Origin: Bacteroidales bacterium
GTDB taxonomy: Bacteria > Bacteroidota > Bacteroidia > Bacteroidales > F082
Assembly: GCA_030683155.1 (NCBI GenBank)
Contig: JAUXMV010000020.1
Span: forward strand, 1-41,871
Direction of reading: 5' to 3'
DNA: 41,871 nt
Shown in pieces: positions 26,239 through 34,856 of this stretch. How positions within the stretch are numbered: position 1 is the first letter of the stretch; each line of letters begins with the position of its first letter. Below the pieces are notes generated by a model. The model was not told the origin of the DNA and made no database searches. It saw only the letters and a program-made list of their open reading frames with translations. A program made the translations under genes and the position numbers.

Positions 26239-29200
26239 ATGAAACGACTTATATTTTTAGTGTTATCACTTCTCACAGCGGGTCTTTTACAAGCCCAGAA
26301 TGCTGTTGAAGGAATCATTACTGATGGCAAAACGCAGGAAACCCTCATTGGTGCTACGGTCTCCATCAAAGGCACAACTTCGGGCGTAATAACAGATATG
26401 GAAGGGCGTTACCGACTGGTTTCAGATCAATTAACTGCCACTTCAGTATTGGTTTTTTCATACATTGGCTACACCTCCGTCGAACAAATTGTTGGCAATC
26501 GCAGCATCATTGATGTCAAACTTATGCCTGAACAATTTATGCTTGATGAGCTTGTTGTGGTTGGTTATGGAACAACAAAAAAACGCAATGTTCTGGGTGC
26601 AGTATCAAAGGTTGACAACAAAGAACTTACCAGAATCCCTGTCCCCGGTATAGATCAAGCGCTGCAGGGAAGGGTTGCCGGAGTTCAGGTTACGCAAAAT
26701 ACAGGTGCTCCCGGAGAGGGGGTTTCTGTCCGTATCCGTGGAGCAGGTTCAATCAATTCCAGCAACAATCCTTTATATATTGTTGATGGAATACCAACGG
26801 CAGATGCTTTAAATCTGCTTTCGTCCGGCGACATCGAAAATATTACTGTATTAAAAGATGCTTCTGCCTCAGCTATTTACGGATCACGCGCAAACAATGG
26901 CGTGGTATTGATAACAACAAAGAAAGGTAGTAAAGGGAAAACATTGGTTACCTATCGTGGCCAGACAGGGTTTCAACAAGCTACCAGATTAACAGAAATG
27001 GTCAATACAACGGATTATATCACCGTATATAATGAAGCGGCAACCAATGACAATTCATTTTTACCTCCAACGCTTGCGCGATCACTCATTAAGCCTGAAG
27101 ATACAGAAGGTTTTGCCAATGTAAATTATGTGGATGAACTGCTTCGGTCAGCTCCTATAAACTCCCATGAGATAAGCGTTTCGGGAGGAAATGAAACAAC
27201 AGATTTCCTGCTTTCTACTTCATTGTTCGACCAGAAGGGTATTATCAATGGCACAGGTTACACACGAGGAACCGTTAGGCTTGATTTAAATAATGAAGCA
27301 AACAGATGGCTAACTGTTGGCGTTAGTATGCTTGCCGGTAAAACTTCCAATGACATTATCGGCAGCTCAGGCGACGGCCGGGGTGGCAATGGTGGAAGTG
27401 TAATCAGGTATGCATTTTTCCGCAATCCGGCAATCCCCGTAAGATTCAGTGATGGCCGATTTGTTGACAGGCCGGCAGAATATTTCGGAAGACAGATATT
27501 TGATTCATTCCTTGGCGATGGTTATAATCCAATCGGCATGACAGAAAAAAATGAGCACACCAGAAATGACGACAGTTATCTGGGCAAGGCATATTTCACA
27601 GCGAAACTTACAAGCAAACTCAAATTCACAACCAATCTTGGTTTAGATTACAGAAACTCAGAAACGCGACGGTTTTTTCCCACATGGGGAACACTAAATC
27701 GCATCAATGCAAGAAACGGCCTCAATATCGCAAACGAGCGAACAGCCAATATGACCGTCAACAATCTGCTCAACTATGAAACTTCATTTGGTCCTGCACA
27801 TAATTTCTCAGCAATGTTAGGTTTTGAAGCCTTGAAAAATGGCGGAAAAGGACTATATGTTACTGATTCAGATTTCCCGATTGAACAAACAGAATTATTA
27901 TTTATCGGCAATGGACTTGGCAACAAAACAAGCAGCCAGAATGAATACAACTCAACATTGGCTTCATTCTTCGGACGTGTAAATTATGATTTCAAGGAGA
28001 AATATTACCTCTCTGGAACCCTCCGCAGGGACGGATCATCGCGATTTGTTGGTGAAAATAAATGGGGAACCTTTTATTCTCTATCGGCTGGATGGCTTCT
28101 GAAACAAGAGGGATTTCTGAAAGATGTAGCCTGGCTCGAAAACCTGAAACTTCGCGCCGGCTATGGTGCCATTGGAAATCAGGAAATAGGCCTTTATGCC
28201 TACAGCGACAGAATTTCGCCTTATTTTGATTACCCTTTCGGCAATGAGTCAAACAGCGGTTATGCACAAACTGCACTTGGTAATGACAATCTTAAATGGG
28301 AAACAAGTTTTCAGTATAATGCCGGAATAGATGCTGAAATCTGGAAAGGAGCGCTCGCTTTCTCTGTCGATTACTTTTATAAGGTTACAGAAGATATGTT
28401 GGTAAAAGCACCCAATCCACCTTCCGTAGGCTATGCAGAATCTGCCTGGATAAACAGTGGTTCGGTCATGAATACAGGACTTGAACTTGAAGCCATTTAT
28501 CGTCAAAACAAAAAAGAATGGGGCTACACAATCGGAGGCAACCTCACCTTTTTGAAAAACGAAGTCCTTAAACTAGACGCACCTCTTTTTGGAGGTTTGG
28601 TTGAGTCCGGCATTTATGCTACGAGAACTGAAGTGGGTCAGCCTATCGGTTCATTCTATCTGCTTGAAATGGAAGGCATTTTTCAAAATGAAACTGAAAT
28701 TTTGCTCTCTGCATTTCAGGGCAACACCATTAAACCTGGTGACGTGAAATTCAAGGATCAAAATAACGATGGTCGCATCGATAATAGCGACCGCGTTCAT
28801 ATGGGAAGTGCCATACCAAAAATAATCGCTGGGGCAAACTTTTCTGCATATTATAAAAACTTCGACCTGAATTTGTTTTTTCAAGGAGCTTACGGCAATA
28901 AAATTTATGTGCAAGTCAATCAGGATATCGAAGGTTTCTACCGCGGATTTACTGTCACACAGCGATATTTTGACGAACGCTGGACGGGCGAAGGATCTTC
29001 AAACACGCAACCTAGGCCATCATGGACATCAAAATCGAACAATGCACGTCCTTCATCGCGCTTCCTCGAAGATGGCTCATACATCCGTCTTAAAAACCTC
29101 CAGTTAGGTTATACTATTCCTGAAAAAATTCTGGCTATGGCTGGCGTCGCAAAAACCCGTCTGTATGTTTCAGGCACAAATCTCCTGACCCTGACGAAAT

Positions 29201-29331
29201 ACAGTGGTCTTGACCCGGAAATGACAGTCAGCGACAACTCAAAAAATGAAGGTGACCGTTCTGCAGGAATCGACTGGGGAACTTATCCCTCAGCTATGAC
29301 AATCATGTTTGGTATTGACATCACCTTTTAA
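26239..29331 (+). CDS. susC-like: SusC-like TonB-dependent outer-membrane transporter
   Basis: Imports glycan fragments across the outer membrane with energy from TonB. The 1030-residue product starts with a signal peptide (to about residue 19, LLQAQ), then a carboxypeptidase-regulatory-like domain (about 22-100, VEGIITDGKTQETLIGATVSIKGT), the SusC family signature ELVVVGYGT near 108, a plug domain (ALQGRVAGVQVTQNTGAPGEGVSVRIRG, NPLYIVDGIP, ENITVLKDASASAIYGSRANNGVVLI) and a long beta-barrel ending in TIMFGIDITF. Length and motifs are typical. The SusD partner follows after 12 bases. Confidence 0.97.
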   Translation: MKRLIFLVLSLLTAGLLQAQNAVEGIITDGKTQETLIGATVSIKGTTSGVITDMEGRYRLVSDQLTATSVLVFSYIGYTSVEQIVGNRSIIDVKLMPEQFMLDELVVVGYGTTKKRNVLGAVSKVDNKELTRIPVPGIDQALQGRVAGVQVTQNTGAPGEGVSVRIRGAGSINSSNNPLYIVDGIPTADALNLLSSGDIENITVLKDASASAIYGSRANNGVVLITTKKGSKGKTLVTYRGQTGFQQATRLTEMVNTTDYITVYNEAATNDNSFLPPTLARSLIKPEDTEGFANVNYVDELLRSAPINSHEISVSGGNETTDFLLSTSLFDQKGIINGTGYTRGTVRLDLNNEANRWLTVGVSMLAGKTSNDIIGSSGDGRGGNGGSVIRYAFFRNPAIPVRFSDGRFVDRPAEYFGRQIFDSFLGDGYNPIGMTEKNEHTRNDDSYLGKAYFTAKLTSKLKFTTNLGLDYRNSETRRFFPTWGTLNRINARNGLNIANERTANMTVNNLLNYETSFGPAHNFSAMLGFEALKNGGKGLYVTDSDFPIEQTELLFIGNGLGNKTSSQNEYNSTLASFFGRVNYDFKEKYYLSGTLRRDGSSRFVGENKWGTFYSLSAGWLLKQEGFLKDVAWLENLKLRAGYGAIGNQEIGLYAYSDRISPYFDYPFGNESNSGYAQTALGNDNLKWETSFQYNAGIDAEIWKGALAFSVDYFYKVTEDMLVKAPNPPSVGYAESAWINSGSVMNTGLELEAIYRQNKKEWGYTIGGNLTFLKNEVLKLDAPLFGGLVESGIYATRTEVGQPIGSFYLLEMEGIFQNETEILLSAFQGNTIKPGDVKFKDQNNDGRIDNSDRVHMGSAIPKIIAGANFSAYYKNFDLNLFFQGAYGNKIYVQVNQDIEGFYRGFTVTQRYFDERWTGEGSSNTQPRPSWTSKSNNARPSSRFLEDGSYIRLKNLQLGYTIPEKILAMAGVAKTRLYVSGTNLLTLTKYSGLDPEMTVSDNSKNEGDRSAGIDWGTYPSAMTIMFGIDITF

Positions 29332-29343
29332 TCAATCTGAGCA

Positions 29344-30891
29344 ATGAAAACAAAAATCAAAGAAATATCAAATGCTTTTAAAACAAGGTTTATGAAAGCT
29401 TATGCAACACAAAATGAAGGATTAGATTACTTTTTACCAGCGCTGGCAATCTTTATTTTGTTGACCTCCTTCAGTTCGTGCAAAGATTTTCTCACAGAAG
29501 AACTTAAAGGCAGTTTTTCATCAGAAACATTTTTCCAAAACGACAAGCAAGCCATTCAGGCTGTAAACGGCGTGTATGATGCTGTTGCATTTAACAGCTT
29601 CAGCAATGCGCTATGGGTTTTCGGTGACGTAGCTTCTGACGATGCTGTAAAAGGTGGCAATCCTGGCGACCAAAGTGAAATTACCTATATCGATGAGTTT
29701 AATGCCGATGGAAACAATGGAATCATAAGTAATTACTGGGCCTTCACTTACGAAGCAATTGCCAGGGCAAACAATGTAATTGCCAACGTTCCTGCTGTGC
29801 CGATGGAGGATGAACTAAAAAACAGAATTATCGGTGAAGCAAAATTCCTCAGAGCCTACAGCTACTTCAATCTGGTAAACGTATTCGGAAAGGTCCCTTT
29901 GAAACTTTTACCTCAGCAAACTCAGGCAACTATTCATGTGCCTTTGAGCGAAATTTCTGCTGTTTATCAACAAATTGAAAAAGACCTGAGCGATGCAGCA
30001 ATAGTTTTGCCTGTATCCTATAACTCGCCGGATAAAGGCCGTATCACAAAAAGCGCTGCCTTGGCCATGCTGGGAAAAGCGCGAATTTATCAGCAAAAAT
30101 GGTCGGAAGCCCTGAGTAGCTTTCAGCAAGTGGAAGCACTTGGCATCCATCGCCTTTTGGCAAACTATGCCGATAACTTCAAAATAGCTTTTGAAAATAG
30201 TGAAGAATCTATTTTTGAGATTCAGCATAAAACCGGCAGCAATCCTTTTACCGGAAATGCATTAAATCAATGGTTTGCACCTCCGGCTGAAGGCGGATAC
30301 TATTTCAATGCACCTACTCAAAGTCTGGTCGATGCCTTCGAAAGAAGTGTTACCGGAGAAGCAGATCCTCGCCTGGATGCCTCAGTTGGCCGTGATGGTC
30401 AGCTTTGGCTGAATGGTGAACTTTTCAGCGCAACATGGTCGCCAACAGGTTTTCTCACAAAAAAACATCAGCAACCGTTAAGCGAAATACCCTCATCACT
30501 TAAAGGAGACGGCGACCTCAATTATATTTATCTGCGCTATGCCGATTTGCTGCTAATGAAAGCAGAAGCCTTCAATGAAACAGGAAAAGCAGATTCAGCA
30601 ATCGTAAACCTCAACAAAGTGAGACTACGCGCCAGAAACAGTTTCAATGGTGAAATACCATCTGATCTTCTTGCCAACATCACTACTACCGACCAAAACC
30701 AGCTTAGAACAGCCATCAGAAAAGAAAGAAGGGTTGAGCTAGCGCAGGAATTCCACAGATATTTTGACCTTATGCGCTGGGGCAAGGCAGAAGCCGAGGC
30801 GGCTTTGGGTCAGGATTTCAATTACGATACCAAAAGACATTTCCCTATTCCTCAAGCAGAAACAGATGCCAATCAAGGAATTAATCCCTGA
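29344..30891 (+). CDS. susD-like: SusD-like surface glycan-binding lipoprotein
   Basis: Lid and binding partner of the SusC transporter on the cell surface. The 515-residue product has lipobox SFSSC (C46) after an unusually long N-terminus; a start at the internal ATG (29392) would give a 30-residue signal peptide and is a reasonable alternative. After the Cys, KDFLTEE begins the usual SusD N-terminus. Typical SusD/RagB features follow: AIQAVNGVYDAV, RAYSYFNLVNVFGKVPL, TKSAALAMLGKARIY (TPR-like helix), YLRYADLLLMKAEAFNETGKADSAIVNLNKVR, and the C-terminal RKERRVELAQEFHRYFDLMRWGKAE. Position directly after SusC confirms the pair. Confidence 0.97.
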   Translation: MKTKIKEISNAFKTRFMKAYATQNEGLDYFLPALAIFILLTSFSSCKDFLTEELKGSFSSETFFQNDKQAIQAVNGVYDAVAFNSFSNALWVFGDVASDDAVKGGNPGDQSEITYIDEFNADGNNGIISNYWAFTYEAIARANNVIANVPAVPMEDELKNRIIGEAKFLRAYSYFNLVNVFGKVPLKLLPQQTQATIHVPLSEISAVYQQIEKDLSDAAIVLPVSYNSPDKGRITKSAALAMLGKARIYQQKWSEALSSFQQVEALGIHRLLANYADNFKIAFENSEESIFEIQHKTGSNPFTGNALNQWFAPPAEGGYYFNAPTQSLVDAFERSVTGEADPRLDASVGRDGQLWLNGELFSATWSPTGFLTKKHQQPLSEIPSSLKGDGDLNYIYLRYADLLLMKAEAFNETGKADSAIVNLNKVRLRARNSFNGEIPSDLLANITTTDQNQLRTAIRKERRVELAQEFHRYFDLMRWGKAEAEAALGQDFNYDTKRHFPIPQAETDANQGINP

Positions 30892-30968
30892 TAAACAGTC
30901 TATTTATTTATAATTCAATTCACTAATCAAAATAATTCTAAACTTATTAACCCAAAAAAATTAAAAAA

Positions 30969-32036
30969 ATGAAAAATTTCATGAAAATGCAAACTTTGCT
31001 GCTTATGCTTATCATAAGTTCAGCTATGATCCTCGGATCATGTAAAGATGATAAAGATGATATCATCGAAGGTGACAAAACCGAACTCAACGCGCTTATC
31101 GCACAAGCCGAAACCCTTGCCAATGCAGCCACTGCAGCGGATTACCCTCAAGCAGCCATAGACAATTTCAAAGCTGTTTTGCAAACTGTTAAAACTGCAG
31201 CTACGGAAAAACTCACTCAGGCTCAGATTAACAACCTTGTTACACAGCTAACTGAAGCAAAAAACTTGTTTGTAAGTCAGGCTTATGGCTTTATCGATGA
31301 GTCGCTTTATCTCACTGCCGGCTGGAAATTTGACGAAGGCACCGGAACTACTGCAACAGCATTCTCAAACACTGCACATGTTGCAACTTTTAAAAGAGGA
31401 AATACTGTAATACTTGGCAATGCAGCCATGATGCCCAGCTGGGTTGATGGTGTAAAAGGCGGAAAAGCAGTTTCACTTGACATGGGTGCTCATCTTGAAG
31501 TTCCATACACTACCAGCTTCCTTCCTGCAAACATTACCATTTCTGTTTGGATTAAACCAACTTCACTTTATGAACACAATTACATTGTTTCACAAAACTA
31601 CTGGAATGGTTATAAACTACAGACGCAAGGCGGAGGAAAGCCATTCTTCACTTACAAAAAAGTTGATGGCGGTATCGTAGATGCTGACAATGAAACAGAC
31701 AATTCTATCAGAGTTAATCAATGGAATCACGTCGTGGTTTCTGTAAATGCAGCAACAAAAGAATTGAAGTTTTATGTTGACGGAACTTTAACAAAGACCT
31801 GGACAGAATCTGATAAAGGCATAGGACCACTTACACAAACGCTTACATCTCCTGATCCTCAGCCGTTTATTATTGGTTGTGTTGCAACAGATGCTGAGCT
31901 TGCTGCCAATTTTATGGAATGGACCAATGCTGATAACCTTGGATATTTCAAAGGCGCAATTGACGAATTGAAAATTTATAACATCGCGCTTAGTGATGGT
32001 CAGGTCGCCAAGCTTTTCAATGATGAAAAGCCATAA
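30969..32036 (+). CDS. Surface lipoprotein with FIVAR and LamG domains (SusE-position glycan-binding protein)
   Basis: Probable surface glycan-binding protein. In 355 residues: lipobox ILGSC (C25) followed at once by KDDKDD, which matches the K-(D/E)2-type signal that sends lipoproteins to the Bacteroidetes cell surface. Next comes a FIVAR-like helical spacer (about 38-100, with ALIAQAETLANAATAADYP and LTQAQINNLVTQLTEAKNLF), then a LamG/concanavalin-like domain (about 110-353) with WKFDEGTGTTATAF, ITISVWIKP, NQWNHVVVSVNAATKELKFYVDG and FKGAIDELKIYNIALS. It lies 77 bases after SusD. A LamG domain also occurs in the T9SS protein at 34857, so both may hold the same polymer. Binding role is inferred. 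Confidence 0.85.
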   Translation: MKNFMKMQTLLLMLIISSAMILGSCKDDKDDIIEGDKTELNALIAQAETLANAATAADYPQAAIDNFKAVLQTVKTAATEKLTQAQINNLVTQLTEAKNLFVSQAYGFIDESLYLTAGWKFDEGTGTTATAFSNTAHVATFKRGNTVILGNAAMMPSWVDGVKGGKAVSLDMGAHLEVPYTTSFLPANITISVWIKPTSLYEHNYIVSQNYWNGYKLQTQGGGKPFFTYKKVDGGIVDADNETDNSIRVNQWNHVVVSVNAATKELKFYVDGTLTKTWTESDKGIGPLTQTLTSPDPQPFIIGCVATDAELAANFMEWTNADNLGYFKGAIDELKIYNIALSDGQVAKLFNDEKP

Positions 32037-32274
32037 ACTAAAAAACTTTTGTGGTTAGTGTTTTAAGGTTGAGAATGGTCTGATTGCACTGTGTAAAAGC
32101 AGACTTTTGGACCATTCTTATTTAAACCCTATTATCAAAAAGGTTAAATAAATAAAGTATTATAATTTAGAACAGCTGTTCAATTCAACTCTGCTGAGAC
32201 CTAAACTATTCAGTACCAAACCTTAATCCGTTTCCAAAAAAAACATCTTGTTAATGTCTCCAAAACTGACTCTT
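32037..32274. other. Intra-operon gap with nested inverted repeat and palindrome
   Basis: The largest gap inside the PUL operon. It carries a 9-bp inverted repeat AGAATGGTC (32072-32080) / GACCATTCT (32110-32118) enclosing a smaller hairpin AAAAG-CAGA-CTTTT, and a 12-base palindrome GAACAGCTGTTC (32170-32181). No T-run follows the stem directly, so it is not a standard terminator. No promoter box seen. Confidence 0.5.
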
Positions 32275-34764
32275 ATGAAAAAAAACCAAAACGGATTATC
32301 ATTGTTATTGACATTAATCCTTTCCATCGGCATCGGTTTATGCGTAAAAAGCCAGCAACTCAATCTCAGGGTGGCAGGAGATTCGTTGCAGGGTTTTCGT
32401 ATTGAAATCCTTGATGGCAACCAAATACTCGTTACAAATAATGAGGTTTTCAGGATCAGGCTTTTCAATACTGATGCCAGTACGACAGCAACAATAGACT
32501 GGAAAGCTGATCATTACAGCGGCAACGACACCTTGATCATTTTAAAACGAGACACCTATATTCCTGAATTTGACGCCAACCTGAGTATAAGTGTCCGTTA
32601 CGAAATTATCAATAAAAATGTGGTGAAAAAGACTTTTAATCTTTTCCAGCCTTCGATGCCAGACATGTTTTATATTTTGGAGGAGACATCGCTGCCGGCG
32701 GAAAAACCCCTTCATTACATAACTTTTGAACATGAAAATTTTCCGGGAGGATTGGTGCATGAAATGTATCCGGCTGTTGGCTGGGTAAACCAAAAGCATC
32801 AGGTAGTTGGATTTCTGACTGATGCCGGTTATTTGAACCATTTTACAAGAACTACCCGCCGCCGTTTCAGTGGCCGTGGAGGCGGTTTCGTAGGCATGCG
32901 AAAACTCCCTGACCCGGCTTTGTTCTCTGTTTCATCACTAGATGAGCAACATCTGCAAAAAGATTATGTCCGGCAATCATTTGGCGAAATGTACAACCTT
33001 GATTCCGGACAAAATAAAACTATAAAAGCTGTTGGGGATCATCAAAAAGTTGGAAACGTTCAGGTTGAAAGCAATGACAGCATCATCTCTCTGAGTCTAT
33101 TTCCATCTGGAAGGTCTGGAATAGAATATATTGCACCATTTAAAGACCAGAAAATCTATACCATTTCATTTCAATGTAAAGGCAATTCAAATGTTGCCCT
33201 GAAATTGTTTCGAATAAAAAATGGCATTAAAACCCTTGAACTTGAAGAAGGTGTAAAATACATCGATAATTTTCCTGCCAATGAAAACGAATGGACACAT
33301 TTTAAAGGCAGTATATTTATTCCATACATTGAAAATGATTCCATTTCCTTATTTATAGGCACACTATCCGGTAAAGAATCCTGGTTACAAATAAAAAACC
33401 TGCATATTACAGAGCACTTCCCGGAAAGCGAAGCCTACAACTTACTCCCTTTGGGGAAAGCCATTCAAAAAACAACCTATGTTTTTGTTGAACCCTACAC
33501 TTCCCACAAAAATTTCATGATCTCAGCCCAAACAAGACTGGCTGAAGGCAAAGGTTTTAAAGGCACGGAGATAGAGAAAATGCTCTATGCCAATTTAAAT
33601 ATGCTCACATGGATCACATCGGTAAATGATATGACACCTTTTGTTGTTCCTAACATGAATTATTCTCCGGATATGTACAACCGCGATGCATTCTTCTCTA
33701 TCGTAGCTACTTACAACAAAGAACTTAATCTGGCAATATGGGAACAATGGGGAAAAACACAGACAAAAAAAGGCGGAATTGGCACAATCATCACTCCATA
33801 CATGGGTTCCGTTGAGGCCAAAGACAACGAAGCAACTATTCATTGGCTTATCTGGGCCATGCTAAACAAACGCCGCTTTGGTGTCGATCTGCCACAAAAC
33901 AAAATCAAAATGGCTGTCGAATATTTGCTCAATGAATTTGACAGCGAAAAAGACGGAATATGCAGGTCGCACTTTTCCCTTAGTCAGGTTGATATTGTTG
34001 ATTTCAACCCCAAAACAGATCGGTTGGCGGTAAATCAGGGAATGCTTGCTATTGCACTCCGTACAATCAATGAACTTGGATTTGAAATACCGGAATCCTA
34101 TATGTTAAAAGTCGAACAAAAATACCGCGACTTTTACGACCCACAGCGGAAACACCTTCTTTTTGACCGCCAATTTCCTGATATCATCTCGCTGAATGAT
34201 CTGGAACCCGAATTCTATTCACTTTGGCTTTTTGACCGGCCAATACTCACAAGTGAAATGGTTATCAACCATCTTGAAAGAACCCCTGATCTTAATAAAA
34301 CGGATGCTTCACCCCACCCCGAAATGGGCACAACTGCACCTATTTGTGTGCGATTAACAAAAGATGAAACCGGATTTGCATATCTTAGCGGCGATTACCA
34401 GCCCTTCGAAGCATTTGGCGAAGCCAATTACAGCGATGGACAAAATGATGGATATTACTATAATGGCGGAAGCTGGATGCGCGCCGAATATTGTGCCTAT
34501 GTGGTTGGATTGAAGCACGGCTGGGATAAAGCAGAAAAACGAATGGAGAACAGAATCTGGGCAGAGATTCATCTCAATCCGAAATGGCCCTTTAGCAAGG
34601 AATTCATTCCAACAAAGTGGACAGATACCAATAAATGGTGGGTTTCAACCAAAGGACTGAGCTGGAATGTATTCATTCTAATGGCCAACGAACTTGCTGG
34701 TTTACGCACAGCAGATATGGATCCTGACTTTGAAAAAGACATCAACAGATCCACTGCGTATTAG
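32275..34764 (+). CDS. Large exported protein, probable six-hairpin (alpha/alpha) glycosidase-like enzyme, family unassigned
   Basis: I do not recognise a named family. From the ATG at 32275 (the frame opens at a TTG at 32248) the product has 829 residues with a signal peptide (MKKNQNGLSLLLTLILSIGIGL). The first roughly 400 residues are beta-rich, with a possible inserted carbohydrate-binding-type sandwich at about 225-385 (ISFQCKGNSNVALKLFRI...). From about 415 on it is helical, with motifs seen in (alpha/alpha)6 glycosidases: PNMNYSPDMYNRDAFFSIVATYN, DNEATIHWLIWAMLNKRRFG, FYSLWLFDRP, DGYYYNGGSWMRAEYCAYVVGLKHGW. N-terminal sandwich plus helical barrel is the layout of several glycoside hydrolase families of this clan. 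Location periplasm or outside. Candidate acids are the Asp/Glu in NRDAFF and DNEAT. Confidence 0.6.
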   Translation: MKKNQNGLSLLLTLILSIGIGLCVKSQQLNLRVAGDSLQGFRIEILDGNQILVTNNEVFRIRLFNTDASTTATIDWKADHYSGNDTLIILKRDTYIPEFDANLSISVRYEIINKNVVKKTFNLFQPSMPDMFYILEETSLPAEKPLHYITFEHENFPGGLVHEMYPAVGWVNQKHQVVGFLTDAGYLNHFTRTTRRRFSGRGGGFVGMRKLPDPALFSVSSLDEQHLQKDYVRQSFGEMYNLDSGQNKTIKAVGDHQKVGNVQVESNDSIISLSLFPSGRSGIEYIAPFKDQKIYTISFQCKGNSNVALKLFRIKNGIKTLELEEGVKYIDNFPANENEWTHFKGSIFIPYIENDSISLFIGTLSGKESWLQIKNLHITEHFPESEAYNLLPLGKAIQKTTYVFVEPYTSHKNFMISAQTRLAEGKGFKGTEIEKMLYANLNMLTWITSVNDMTPFVVPNMNYSPDMYNRDAFFSIVATYNKELNLAIWEQWGKTQTKKGGIGTIITPYMGSVEAKDNEATIHWLIWAMLNKRRFGVDLPQNKIKMAVEYLLNEFDSEKDGICRSHFSLSQVDIVDFNPKTDRLAVNQGMLAIALRTINELGFEIPESYMLKVEQKYRDFYDPQRKHLLFDRQFPDIISLNDLEPEFYSLWLFDRPILTSEMVINHLERTPDLNKTDASPHPEMGTTAPICVRLTKDETGFAYLSGDYQPFEAFGEANYSDGQNDGYYYNGGSWMRAEYCAYVVGLKHGWDKAEKRMENRIWAEIHLNPKWPFSKEFIPTKWTDTNKWWVSTKGLSWNVFILMANELAGLRTADMDPDFEKDINRSTAY

Positions 34765-34856
34765 CTTTCTGATAACTAATGTTAAACTTGCTAAGGCTTA
34801 TGTTTTTCAGAGGTATCAGTCAAAACTCAAATCTATCATCAATTACATAACTTAAA

